Positions 6,864 to 14,930 of a stretch of 64,000 nucleotides of DNA are shown here, piece after piece. Position 1 is the first letter of the stretch. Every line of letters starts with the position of its first letter. Origin of the DNA: Enemella evansiae (GTDB taxonomy: Bacteria; Actinomycetota; Actinomycetes; Propionibacteriales; Propionibacteriaceae). The notes under the pieces were generated by a model that saw only the letters and a list, made by a program, of their open reading frames with translations, ran no database searches and was not told the origin of the DNA. The translations under genes and the position numbers were made by a program. The stretch spans positions 1 through 64,000 of the forward strand of contig NZ_NMVP01000037.1 of NCBI RefSeq assembly GCF_002250705.1, written 5' to 3'.

Positions 6864-9272
6864 TTATTCGACGGCCATCGCGGCGGCCGGGGCGACCTTC
6901 GCGGCCCGGCGGGCCGGGAGCACCGACGCCAGCCAGGCGGCGACCAGCGCGACCGCGACCATCAGCAGCAGCCGCAGCCAGGGCACGGCCACCTGCACCG
7001 GCAGCTGACCGCCGATCAGGGCGTACGAGGCCGCGATGCCGTAGCCGATGCCCAGCGCGGCGCCGAGCACGACCGCGACCAGTCCGAGGCTGAGTGCCTC
7101 CAGCCCGAGCATCCCGCGCAGTTGCCCACGGGTCAGGCCGAGGGCCCGCAGCAGGGCCGATTCCCGGGTCCGTTCCAGCACCGACAGGCCGAGGGTGTTG
7201 CCGACCCCGACCAGGGCGATGATCACGGCCACCCCGAGCAGTGCGGTGACGATCTGCAGGGCCAGGTCGACGATCTGGGTCATCATCGCCCGGATGCTGG
7301 CGATGCCCATCACCTCGACACCGGGCCCGGCGACCTCGGCGATCTGCCGCTCCAGCGCTTCCCCGTCGGTACCGGGGTCGAATCCGACCCAGGCCTGGCT
7401 GGCCGCCGGCATCCCCAACCGGTCCCCGGTGGCGTCACTGACCAGCAGCGCGTCGGCCTCCGGGGACAGCACGACGCTCAGCTCGACCTGCCGGCCGGGT
7501 TCGCCGAGGCGCACCTTCTCCCCGGCCCGCCAACCGGACTTCTCCCCCGCGACCAGGGTCGTATCGGTGATCGATTCGACCAGCTGCGGGCGGTTCACCA
7601 CCGAGCGGGCCTCGGCCGGTACGGCGACGACACCCCGGTTCTGGGCCTGCCCGTTCGCACCGGTGATCGGCTGTGCGGCGGTGCGCATCGTGACCACCCC
7701 GCGCACCCCGTCGACCCGGCGTACCGCGTCGAGCTGCTGGGCGGTGAACGGCTCGGCCGAGTTCAGCTGGGCATCCACCGGGAACTGCCGGTCGATGGCG
7801 ATCTGGGTGGAGCGCTGGGCGGTCGCCGCACCGGTCACCATCATCGCGATCAGCGCGACGCCGACGAGCAGCGCCGAGGCGGTGGCCGCGGCCCGGGCCG
7901 GGTTGCGGCGGGCGTTCGCGACCGCCATCGTCCCGGTCGGCCCGGCGACCCGCAGGAGCGGACCGAGCGCCCCGACCAGTGCGGGCACCAGCATCCGGGC
8001 GAGCAGCAGGACGCCGACGAAGTTGAGGACGCCGCCGGCGATCCCGACACCCACCGAGTGCGAGGTCGCACCGACGACCAGTCCGGCCGCACCGGCAAGG
8101 AACAGCAGCACCCCGAGCACGGCGGCGACGACGCCGGAGCGACGGCCCTCGGTGACCCCGATCGGACGCAGCGCGGCCAGCGGCGCGACCCGGGTGGCGG
8201 CCCGCGCCGGCCGGATCGCGGAGAGCACCGTGATCAGCACACCCAGCACGATCGGGACCAGCAGCGCCCACCACGCCAGGGCGACACCGGTGAGCGACAT
8301 CATGCCCTCGGCCAGGCGTACCCCGATCGTGGTCAGCCCGATGCCGATCAGCACCCCGACGACCGAGGCGACCACGCCCAGACCGGCGGCCTCGCCGAGC
8401 ACCCGGCGGAACACCTGTTGCCGGGTCGCGCCGACGCAGCGCAACAACCCGAGCTCGCGGGTGCGCTGCACGACCAGGATCGAGAAGGTGTTGGCGATCA
8501 CCAGGGCGGCGACGAACATCGACACCGCGCCGAAGGCGAGCAGGAAGGTGGCCAGCGCTTCGGTGCCCTTGGAGTAGCTGGCGACGCGGGCGGCGATCTC
8601 CTGCTCCCCGGTACGCACGGTGAGCTTGCTGCCGGCGACACCCGGCAGCTCGGCGATCCGGGTGCGCAGCTCCTCCGGATCGGTCCCGCTGATGTAGACG
8701 TCGTCGTACCCGGTCATGCCGCGGAGCTCGAAGAGCAACGGGTCGGCGGCGAACAGCAGCGAATCGTGCTGCCCGGAGACCACGTTCGCACCGGGTGAGA
8801 GCACACCGCTGACCTGCAGGGTCCGCGGGCCCTCCTCGGTCTGCACGACGAGCTTGCCATCGGCCTGGGTCTTGAACTCGGCCGCGGCCTGCTGGTCGAT
8901 CAGCACCTCCTCCGGACCGCCGGGCAGCCGACCGGAGGTGAGCCGGGTCTGCTCGTCGAGCGCGGGCAGTGTCTGGGCCTGCACCGCCGAGGGGTACGCC
9001 CCGTTGCCGGCGAGCAGCGTGGTCTTCACGACCGGGCGTACGCCGGTGACACCGGGCACCCGCTGGATCGCGCGCACCTGGTCGGCGGAGACCAGCACCG
9101 GTTCGGCGCCGGAGGTGCCGCCGACGACGACCGCCGAACCCTCGACCGGGCTGGCTGCGGCGTCGGCCACGGACTTGTTGGCCGAGGCGGTGAACAGCAA
9201 GGTGGTGGCGACGAAGGCCACCCCGAGCGCGATCGCCAACCCGGTGGAGAGCAGTTGCCGGACCCGGCGCAT
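6864..9272 (-). CDS. ABC transporter permease, MacB/FtsX type
   Basis: 802-residue membrane subunit of an exporter or transmembrane mechanotransmission system. An N-terminal TM segment (LLSTGLAIALGVAFVATTLLF) is followed by a MacB-like extracellular domain, then two FtsX-type permease units with three TM segments each (about 250-390 and 690-800), separated by a second extracellular domain. The start is ATG 9272, overlapping the ATPase stop in TGATG; the frame stays open upstream but then runs through the ATPase gene. It forms an operon with the ATPase, downstream of a NarL-type two-component system. Such modules often answer cell-envelope stress or export peptides and antibiotics; the substrate is unknown. 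Confidence 0.88.
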   Translation of the reverse strand: MRRVRQLLSTGLAIALGVAFVATTLLFTASANKSVADAAASPVEGSAVVVGGTSGAEPVLVSADQVRAIQRVPGVTGVRPVVKTTLLAGNGAYPSAVQAQTLPALDEQTRLTSGRLPGGPEEVLIDQQAAAEFKTQADGKLVVQTEEGPRTLQVSGVLSPGANVVSGQHDSLLFAADPLLFELRGMTGYDDVYISGTDPEELRTRIAELPGVAGSKLTVRTGEQEIAARVASYSKGTEALATFLLAFGAVSMFVAALVIANTFSILVVQRTRELGLLRCVGATRQQVFRRVLGEAAGLGVVASVVGVLIGIGLTTIGVRLAEGMMSLTGVALAWWALLVPIVLGVLITVLSAIRPARAATRVAPLAALRPIGVTEGRRSGVVAAVLGVLLFLAGAAGLVVGATSHSVGVGIAGGVLNFVGVLLLARMLVPALVGALGPLLRVAGPTGTMAVANARRNPARAAATASALLVGVALIAMMVTGAATAQRSTQIAIDRQFPVDAQLNSAEPFTAQQLDAVRRVDGVRGVVTMRTAAQPITGANGQAQNRGVVAVPAEARSVVNRPQLVESITDTTLVAGEKSGWRAGEKVRLGEPGRQVELSVVLSPEADALLVSDATGDRLGMPAASQAWVGFDPGTDGEALERQIAEVAGPGVEVMGIASIRAMMTQIVDLALQIVTALLGVAVIIALVGVGNTLGLSVLERTRESALLRALGLTRGQLRGMLGLEALSLGLVAVVLGAALGIGYGIAASYALIGGQLPVQVAVPWLRLLLMVAVALVAAWLASVLPARRAAKVAPAAAMAVE

Positions 9273-9979
9273 CAGCGCACCCCGCTCTCGTCCGCGACGA
9301 CCCGGCCGTCGCTGAGGCGCAGGATCCGGTCGCAGTAACCGGCCGCCCTCGGGTCGTGGGTGACCATCACCACCGACTGGCCCAGCCGGTCCACCGACTC
9401 GCGCAGGAAGCCGAGCAGTTCGGTGGAGCTGCGCGAATCGAGCGCACCGGTCGGTTCGTCGGCGAAGATCACCTTCGGCTTGGTGACCAGGGCGCGGGCG
9501 ACGGCGACCCGCTGCTGCTGGCCGCCGGAGAGTTCGCCGGGGCGATGGCTCAACCGGTTGGCGATGCCGAGCACACCGACGATCTCGTCGAACCAGGCCT
9601 GGTCGGGCCGGCGCCCGGCGAGCTGCAGCGGCAGCAGCACGTTCTCGCGAGCGTTCAGGGTGGGCAGCAGGTTGAAGGCCTGGAAGATGAAGCCGACCCG
9701 GTCGCGGCGCAGCTCGGTGAGCTTCTTGTCCGACAGCCCGGTGATCTCGGTGGTACCGATCCAGGCCCGGCCGGCGGTGGCGGAGTCCAATCCGGCGGCG
9801 CAGTGCATCAGCGTCGACTTGCCGGAACCCGAGGGACCCATGATCGCGGTGAACTCGCCGTTGGCGATGTCGATGGTGACCCGGTCCAGTGCGGTGACCG
9901 CGGCCTCTCCCTCGCCGTAGCGGCGGGTCAGCCCCTCGGTGCGTACGGCGGCTGCGGTGGGCGGGGCGATCACAGACAT
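9272..9979 (-). CDS. ABC transporter ATP-binding protein, MacB/LolD type
   Basis: 235-residue nucleotide-binding subunit for the adjacent FtsX-type permease. Walker A GPSGSGKST (48-56), the Q-loop in FIFQAFNLLPTL, signature LSGGQQQRVAVARAL, Walker B VIFADEPTGALD and the H-loop MVTHDPRAA are all intact. The start ATG 9979 follows GAGGAG at good spacing; an in-frame TTG at 9991 falls on the ribosome site and is not used. The one-base overlap with the permease indicates translational coupling. Confidence 0.92.
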   Translation of the reverse strand: MSVIAPPTAAAVRTEGLTRRYGEGEAAVTALDRVTIDIANGEFTAIMGPSGSGKSTLMHCAAGLDSATAGRAWIGTTEITGLSDKKLTELRRDRVGFIFQAFNLLPTLNARENVLLPLQLAGRRPDQAWFDEIVGVLGIANRLSHRPGELSGGQQQRVAVARALVTKPKVIFADEPTGALDSRSSTELLGFLRESVDRLGQSVVMVTHDPRAAGYCDRILRLSDGRVVADESGVR

Positions 9980-10102
9980 CGGTCTCCTCAACGGGGCGTG
10001 GCTGGGCCGGGGTGCGGCCCGATTTCCCTGCCAACGTTAGGTTTCCGGCGTACGCCACACATCGCCCGTGCGGCGGAAAACCGTCTCCACCCCAGGGTGG
10101 AG

Positions 10103-10783
10103 TCAACCCCGAGGGACCACCAGTCCGGCGTCATAGGCGGCGATCACCAGATGCACCCGGTCCCGCACGCCGAGCTTGGCGAGCAGATTGCCGATATGGG
10201 TCTTGATGGTGGCCTCGGCGACGAACAGCTTCTCGGCGATCTCGGTGTTGCTGAAACCCTGACCGACCGCGATCAGCACCTCGCGCTCGCGTGCGGTCAG
10301 TGGTGCCGGCCGGTCCTCGGCCCGGTGCCGTTCCTCCGACCCGGACGGCAACCCCGGCAGCACCCGCTCGATCAGCCGTCTGGTCGGCGCCGGTGCGACC
10401 ACCGCGTCCCCGGCATGGACCGCGCGGATCGCGGCCAGCAGATCGTGCGGGCCGGCGTCCTTGAGCAGGAAACCGGATGCCCCGGCACGCAGGGCGGCAT
10501 AGACGTATTCGTCCAGATCGAAGGTGGTCAGCACCAGCACCCGGATGTCGGGGTTGGCGGCCACGATCCGTTCGGTGGCGGCGATTCCGTCCATCCGGGG
10601 CATCCGGATGTCCATCAGCACCACATCCGGTGGCGGGGTGGCGCGGCAGGCGGCCACCGCCTCGACACCGTCGCCGACCTCGCCGAGCACCTCCATATCG
10701 GGCTGGGCGTCCAGCACCAGTCGGAACCCGGCCCGGACCATCTGCTGGTCATCGGCCAGCAACAACCGGATCTGATCAGCCAT
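10103..10783 (-). CDS. Response regulator, NarL/FixJ family
   Basis: 226-residue transcription factor. The receiver domain has the acidic pair DD (11-12), phospho-acceptor D58 (VVLMDIRMP) and the conserved Lys in FLLKDA. A LuxR-type helix-turn-helix follows (LTAREREVL ... NTEIAEKLFVAEATIKTH). Its ATG at 10783 lies inside the 3' end of the histidine kinase gene (8-base overlap), so the two are co-translated. It probably controls the MacB-like ABC genes just downstream on the same strand. Confidence 0.93.
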   Translation of the reverse strand: MADQIRLLLADDQQMVRAGFRLVLDAQPDMEVLGEVGDGVEAVAACRATPPPDVVLMDIRMPRMDGIAATERIVAANPDIRVLVLTTFDLDEYVYAALRAGASGFLLKDAGPHDLLAAIRAVHAGDAVVAPAPTRRLIERVLPGLPSGSEERHRAEDRPAPLTAREREVLIAVGQGFSNTEIAEKLFVAEATIKTHIGNLLAKLGVRDRVHLVIAAYDAGLVVPRG

Positions 10784-12014
10784 CGTCTCGTCCCACCTTT
10801 CTGCGCGGCAGCTCGATCCGCGCCCACACCCGGTAACCACCCTCCGGCCGGTTGCCGGTTTCCAGCTCACCGTCGAAGGCCGCGACCCGTTCCCGCATGC
10901 CTACCAGACCGTTGCCGCCGATGGCCGGTTTCTCTGCCTGGGTGGGCGTACTGCCGGTTCCGTCGTCCAGGATCTCCACCTCCAGCGCGTTCTTCAGATG
11001 GCTGAGGCGCACCTCGGCGCGGGCCGGGCCGGCATGGCGCAGCACATTGGTGAGTGCCTCCTGGACGATCCGGTACGCCGCCAGCTCGGCCGCCTCGTCG
11101 CGCTGATCCGCGGCCGGCGGTTCACCGGTGATGGTGAGTTCGACCGGAAGGCCGGCGGTGCGGACGGAGGCGATCAGGTCGGGCAGTTCGTCCAGCCGGG
11201 CCCCGGGTTCCAGTTCCGCACGGCCGGGTTCGCGGAGTACGCCGACCAGCCGCCGGGTGTCGTTGAGTGCGGTTCGGGCGGTGTCGCCGATCACGGTGAG
11301 CGCGCGTTCGGCGGCGGCCAGCCGGGTCTGCGGATCGGCATCGGAGGTGACCAGGTAGTGGGCACCGTCGGTCTGCACCACGACCACCGAGAGCGAGTGC
11401 GCGACGAGGTCGTGCATCTCGCGAGCGATCCGGCTGCGTTCCTCGCTGGCGGCGAGCCGGATTCCCTGCTCCCGTTCACGTTCCAGCGCCTCGGTGCGTT
11501 CCCGCAGCGCCTGGTGGGACCGGATCTGTGCGCGCGCCAGCAACCCGGCGAACCAGCCCACCAGGGCGAGTGCGGCGGCGCTGCCGAAGATGACCGCCCG
11601 CACGATCCAGGCCTCGGCACCGGGGATCCCGCGGGACCAGTCCACGGCCGCCGCGACCGCACCGAGCAGGGCGACCGCGAGCCACACCCGTGCCCACCGG
11701 AGCGTTGACCGGGCGGCGACCGAGTGCAGCACGATCGGTACGACCGCGTTGCCGAACTGGGGTTCGTTGCTGATGATCAGCTGGATGACGTGCGGCACGA
11801 CCGCCAGCCCGGCGGCCAGGTCCGGCCGGATGCGGCGGAACACGATCGGCAGCGCGAACAGCAACCCCCACAGCGCATACCAGATCCCGGGGGTCGGGCC
11901 GCGGTCGATCGCGATCGCCGAGACCAGGAAGACGGGCGCGGCCAGCAGCGCCCACCCGAGGTCCACGACCCACCGATGGCGCACGCCCCAGTCATGGATG
12001 GCACTGATCGACAC
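10776..12014 (-). CDS. Sensor histidine kinase, DesK/NarX (HisKA_3) type
   Basis: 412-residue membrane kinase. The N-terminal 160 residues hold about five hydrophobic segments, then a coiled-coil linker (LRERTEALEREREQG), the HisKA_3 dimerisation helix with phospho-acceptor H201 (IAREMHDLVAHSLS), and a HATPase domain with the N-box QEALTNVLRHA and the G-box GGNGLVGMRERV. There is no large extracellular sensor domain, as in the intramembrane-sensing kinases paired with ABC exporters. First gene of the kinase-regulator-ATPase-permease unit. Confidence 0.92.
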   Translation of the reverse strand: MSISAIHDWGVRHRWVVDLGWALLAAPVFLVSAIAIDRGPTPGIWYALWGLLFALPIVFRRIRPDLAAGLAVVPHVIQLIISNEPQFGNAVVPIVLHSVAARSTLRWARVWLAVALLGAVAAAVDWSRGIPGAEAWIVRAVIFGSAAALALVGWFAGLLARAQIRSHQALRERTEALEREREQGIRLAASEERSRIAREMHDLVAHSLSVVVVQTDGAHYLVTSDADPQTRLAAAERALTVIGDTARTALNDTRRLVGVLREPGRAELEPGARLDELPDLIASVRTAGLPVELTITGEPPAADQRDEAAELAAYRIVQEALTNVLRHAGPARAEVRLSHLKNALEVEILDDGTGSTPTQAEKPAIGGNGLVGMRERVAAFDGELETGNRPEGGYRVWARIELPRRKVGRDDG

Positions 12015-12070
12015 CCCGCAACCCTAGGGGCTCGCTCGGCGCCGTTCATCAGTCCAGGGGTGGATTTCCC

Positions 12071-12353
12071 CACGTTCATCGAGTAGCCGCCATGCGCAGC
12101 GAAGCGGAGCAATGGCAGCGCTCCCCACGCTCATCGAGTAGCCGCCATGCGCAGCGATGCGGAGCAATGGCAGCGCTTGCCACGTTCATCGAGTAGCCGC
12201 CATGCGCAGCGAAGCGGAGCAATGGCAGCGCTCCCCACGTTCATCGAGTAGCCGCCATGCGCAGCGAAGCGGGAGCAATGGCGGCGCTCCCCACGTTCAT
12301 CGATTAGCCGCCATGCGCAGCGAAGCGGAGCAATGGCGGCGTGTCGAGATGAA
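12071..12353. repeat. Five-unit tandem repeat ending in a complete palindrome
   Basis: Units start at 12071, 12126, 12181, 12236 and 12292 (55-56 bp each) with only a few substitutions. Each carries CATCGAGTAG (CGATTAG in unit 5), GCCGCCAT and AGCGGAGCAATGG. Units 1-4 end in GCTCCC or a variant; only unit 5 ends with the closing arm GTGTCGAGATGAAC. The outer arm GTTCATC of unit 1 pairs with GATGAAC at the end, and GCCGCCAT pairs with ATGGCGGC within unit 5. It occupies the region upstream of the sensor kinase and downstream of the SDR gene. The remaining bases 12015-12070 and 12354-12360 show nothing else. Confidence 0.9.
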
Positions 12354-12360
12354 CTCCCCG

Positions 12361-13209
12361 TCAGCCCGCAACCCCGGTGACCCGCTTGATCAAGGCGTCG
12401 AAGACCCGATCCGGCAGGAACCGGGCCAGGGTGATCATCGGCTTCGCACCGCGGCCGACCGCATACCGGGTCCGCGGCCGACGAGCGGTCGCCGCCTTCA
12501 CCACCGCGGCCGCGACGACCTCTGCCTCCGAGCCGAACCGGTACCCCGGCTGGGAGGTGGCGTCCAGATTCCTGGCGGTCGCCTCGGCCGCTGCGGCGTA
12601 CGGGCCACCGCCGGAGAACTCGCGCACCTTCGCCGCCGCGATCGTGCCCCACTCGGAGCGGATCGAACCGGGTTCGATGACCACTACGTCGATGCCGAAC
12701 CGGTCGAGCTCGAGCCGCAGCGCGTCACTGAGGCCCTCCACCGCGTACTTGCTGGCGTGATACCAGGAGCCGAGCGGGGTGGCGAAGTGGCCGCCCATCG
12801 AACTGACGTTGATGATCGTCCCACTGCGCTGCGATCGCATCGCCGGCAGCACCAGTTGGATCAGCCGGGCCAGGCCGAGCACGTTGACATCGAGCTGGGC
12901 CTGCGCCTCGGTCAGCGGGACATCCTCGAGCGCACCGTAGGAGCCGTAACCGGCGTTGTTGACGAGCACGTCGATCCGGCCCTGTTCGGCGAGCACCGTG
13001 TCGATGGCGGCGCTCGAGGAGGCCTCGTCGGTCACGTCGAGGGCGATCGTGCGCACCCCGGCCCGGTTCAGCCCGGCCATCCGCTCGGTCCGCCGGGCCG
13101 CGGCGTACACGATGAAACCGGCCTGCTGCAGTTGCAGTGCCGCGATCTCGCCGATGCCGGAGGAGGCACCGGTGACGAGGGCGACCTTGGCGGTTGTGCT
13201 GGTGTCCAT
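12361..13209 (-). CDS. Short-chain dehydrogenase/reductase (classical SDR)
   Basis: 282-residue NAD(P)-dependent oxidoreductase. Cofactor motif TGASSGIG (13-20), NNAG (84-87), and catalytic S136/S137, Y150 and K154 (YHASK) are all intact. The C-terminal region of about 60 residues beyond the core, with AKPMITLARFLPDRVF, resembles SDRs acting on hydrophobic substrates. Divergent from a TetR regulator with two operator-like palindromes between them, so it is probably the regulator's target. The substrate is unknown. Confidence 0.88.
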   Translation of the reverse strand: MDTSTTAKVALVTGASSGIGEIAALQLQQAGFIVYAAARRTERMAGLNRAGVRTIALDVTDEASSSAAIDTVLAEQGRIDVLVNNAGYGSYGALEDVPLTEAQAQLDVNVLGLARLIQLVLPAMRSQRSGTIINVSSMGGHFATPLGSWYHASKYAVEGLSDALRLELDRFGIDVVVIEPGSIRSEWGTIAAAKVREFSGGGPYAAAAEATARNLDATSQPGYRFGSEAEVVAAAVVKAATARRPRTRYAVGRGAKPMITLARFLPDRVFDALIKRVTGVAG

Positions 13210-13274
13210 CTGCTGGGGTCCTCTGCTGTCGGGAACGGCCCGTCAGGTAACGAACCGATGGTTCCTAATTTAGA

Positions 13275-13309
13275 AGACCGCAGGTCTGTTTTCAAGAGAC
13301 CGGGGGTCT
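13275..13309. promoter_or_regulatory. Two palindromic operators between SDR and TetR genes
   Basis: AGACC-N3-GGTCT occurs at 13275-13287 and again at 13297-13309, centre-to-centre 22 bp (two helical turns). Both lie in the short divergent intergenic region just upstream of the TetR start. Likely binding sites for the TetR protein controlling both genes. Confidence 0.72.
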
Positions 13310-13322
13310 GTAGACTGCCGGC

Positions 13323-13994
13323 ATGACCACCTTCCAGCGCGCCCGCAGCGACGAGCAGCGGGGGATCCGGCGCCGGGCGATCCTCGAGACCGCCGCCTCG
13401 ATGCTGGCCGAGATGCCGGTCTCCGAGGTCAGCCTGAACGAGCTGAGCCGCCGGGTCGGCCTGGCGAAATCCAATGTGCTGCGCTATTTCGAGTCCCGCG
13501 AGGCGGTCCTGCTGGAACTGCAGCTGAGCCTCGCCCGCGACTTCTTCGCCGAGACCGCCGAGCAGTTGTCGACCGCCGTCGACGCCGACGCCCCCGCCCC
13601 GGACCGGGTCGCCGGCATCGCCGCGGCGCTGGCTGCTGCCTTCGCCGCCCAGCCGATGCTGTGCGAGCTGATCAGCTCCCAGGCCGCGGTGCTGGAGCAC
13701 AACGTGTCCACCGAGACCATCACCAGCTACAAGCTGGCCGGTTACCCGCTGCTGGTCGAGCTGGGCGCAGCGGTCCAGGCACTGCTGCCCGAGCTCAGTG
13801 ACCAGGCTGTCGGTGAGGCGATCCGGACGATCCTGCTGCTGGTCGGCGCGCTGTGGACGCATTCCCATCCACCGCAGGCGGTCCAGGACGCCTACGCCGC
13901 CGACCCGCGGTTGACCTTCCTGCCCGAAGGTTTCACCGGGTCGCTGGAGCGGTCGATCCGGATCGTGCTGCGGGGACTGCTCGCCGGGGCCTGA
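13323..13994 (+). CDS. TetR/AcrR-family transcriptional regulator
   Basis: 223-residue repressor. The N-terminal TetR helix-turn-helix is clear (RRAILETAASMLAEMPVSEV, then NELSRRVGLAKSNVLRYFESREAV split by a short turn), with a large helical ligand domain behind it. ATG at 13323. It faces the SDR gene across paired AGACC/GGTCT palindromes and probably represses both. The ligand cannot be inferred. Confidence 0.92.
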   Translation: MTTFQRARSDEQRGIRRRAILETAASMLAEMPVSEVSLNELSRRVGLAKSNVLRYFESREAVLLELQLSLARDFFAETAEQLSTAVDADAPAPDRVAGIAAALAAAFAAQPMLCELISSQAAVLEHNVSTETITSYKLAGYPLLVELGAAVQALLPELSDQAVGEAIRTILLLVGALWTHSHPPQAVQDAYAADPRLTFLPEGFTGSLERSIRIVLRGLLAGA

Positions 13995-14004
13995 TCGCCG
14001 GGGG

Positions 14005-14094
14005 GCCAGGTTCGATGGTGCCGTCAACGATCACCGGCAGCAGTTCCTCGATGTACGCCCGCACCGGCGCCAGTCCCCCGACCAGTCGGACACC
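14005..14094 (-). pseudogene. Remnant of a zinc-type alcohol dehydrogenase C-terminus
   Basis: On the minus strand a fragment reads LVGGLAPVRAYIEELLPVI followed by VDGTIEPG, resembling the C-terminal helix region of medium-chain zinc alcohol dehydrogenases. No start, cofactor domain or zinc motifs are present. It lies right behind the TetR gene in DNA that looks decayed. The call rests on a short stretch and is tentative. Confidence 0.35.
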
Positions 14095-14149
14095 GATGCG
14101 CATGGCGTGCCGAACTTCACCCGCCATCACTTCCTCGGCGAAGGGTCGA

Positions 14150-14340
14150 AGCATTTCTTCGTGGATTGGGAATCCGGGTCGACGGCACCGTCGCGCTGCT
14201 GCGCGCCGATGCCGGCCGCGACCCCTATGACAAGACGCTTCGCGAGCTGATCGGCGAGCTGTCCACCGCGAGCCAGGAGTTCAGCGAGTTGGGCAGCATC
14301 GGACGCCGACATCCAACTGCCGCCGAGGGCCGATTCCCGC
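14150..14340 (+). pseudogene. Remnant of an MmyB-like XRE transcription regulator
   Basis: Three frames in succession recall the C-terminal ligand domain of MmyB-type regulators: FFVDWE (about 14155-14172), then VALLRADAGRDPYDKTLRE and LIGELSTASQEF in the next frame (about 14185-14286), then WAASDADIQL in a third (about 14292-14321). The order matches the family pattern (FVDW...LRAxAGRDP...GELSTRS..F...WAA), so at least two frameshifts have occurred. The N-terminal helix-turn-helix part is missing. A non-functional relic. Confidence 0.55.
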
Positions 14341-14370
14341 GGCACGAGGGAATGATCCTGCGACTGCCAT

Positions 14371-14661
14371 TCACAGGTGCCGATTCGGGTCAATTCGCTG
14401 ATGGAGAATGCGAATCACGTCGATCCACTGAGGACTCTCGACGTAGAAGATCTGATGGCTGCCGATCGCGTACCGTCGATAACCCGCCCGAATCTCGTCG
14501 CATGCGCGCCCCCGTCTCGGATCTTCTGCAGAACGCTCAATGGCCGCCCTGATCTCCGTCACGTAGGTCTCCGCCTGGTCGAGGCCCCAGCGCTCCTGCG
14601 TGTAGTCCCAGATTGAGGACAGGTCTCGCTGGGCAGCCGGCGTGAGCCGGTAGCGGCTCAC
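14371..14661 (-). CDS. parE: ParE-family toxin (module 2)
   Basis: 96-residue toxin of the RelE/ParE superfamily: YRLTPAAQRDLSSIWDYTQE at the N-terminus (after MSR) with the typical L..IWDYT helix, RRGRACDEIRAGYRRYAIGS in the middle and QIFYVES...VIRILHQRID at the end. These are ParE hallmarks, and ParE toxins poison DNA gyrase. The ATGA overlap with the antitoxin stop (14658-14661) shows coupling. It lies beside decayed genes in an accessory stretch. Confidence 0.88.
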   Translation of the reverse strand: MSRYRLTPAAQRDLSSIWDYTQERWGLDQAETYVTEIRAAIERSAEDPRRGRACDEIRAGYRRYAIGSHQIFYVESPQWIDVIRILHQRIDPNRHL

Positions 14662-14891
14662 GACTTCTTCGCAGCGATGAACGCGTCGAAGTCGAACTCC
14701 TCCGGCTCGCCACTGTCCTCACCAGCGACAAGGGCAGCGCGAAGCGCGGACATCTGAGCCTCCTGGTCCTCCAGCAGCCGCAGACCCGCGCGCACGACCT
14801 CACTGGCCGATCGATAACGGCCCGTTGCGACCTCGCGCGCGAGGAACTCCGTGAAGTGATCATCCAAGCTGATCGACGTGTTGGCACCCAT
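14658..14891 (-). CDS. parD: ParD-family antitoxin (module 2)
   Basis: 77-residue ribbon-helix-helix antitoxin: TSISLDDHFTEFLAREVATG forms the strand and first helix, and RYRSASEVVRAGLRLLEDQE the second, a very typical ParD/CC2985 pattern. The C-terminal tail (GEPEEFDFDAFIAAKKS) is acidic and should bind the toxin. Start ATG at 14891. Candidate operator palindrome immediately upstream. Confidence 0.9.
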   Translation of the reverse strand: MGANTSISLDDHFTEFLAREVATGRYRSASEVVRAGLRLLEDQEAQMSALRAALVAGEDSGEPEEFDFDAFIAAKKS

Positions 14892-14901
14892 GGAGCCATG
14901 T

Positions 14902-14923
14902 TACCAACTCTTGGTACTTACTT
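14902..14923 (-). promoter_or_regulatory. Operator-like palindrome upstream of parDE
   Basis: TACCAA-CTC-TTGGTA at 14902-14916 is a perfect 6-bp-arm palindrome just upstream of the parD start, in an AT-rich patch. It runs into GTACTTACTT (14914-14923), shared with the promoter region of module 1. Probably the ParD binding site. Confidence 0.6.
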
Positions 14924-14930
14924 CTTCGCG

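Noticed and set aside
6864..10106. Single 1080-residue frame suggesting an ATPase-permease fusion
   Set aside because: The first 278 codons are an out-of-frame reading of the ATPase gene; the real ATPase lies in another frame and overlaps the permease by one base.
12071..12353. Regular 55-bp repeats resembling a CRISPR array
   Set aside because: The units are contiguous with no unique spacers and no cas genes are nearby; they belong to the palindromic repeat family.
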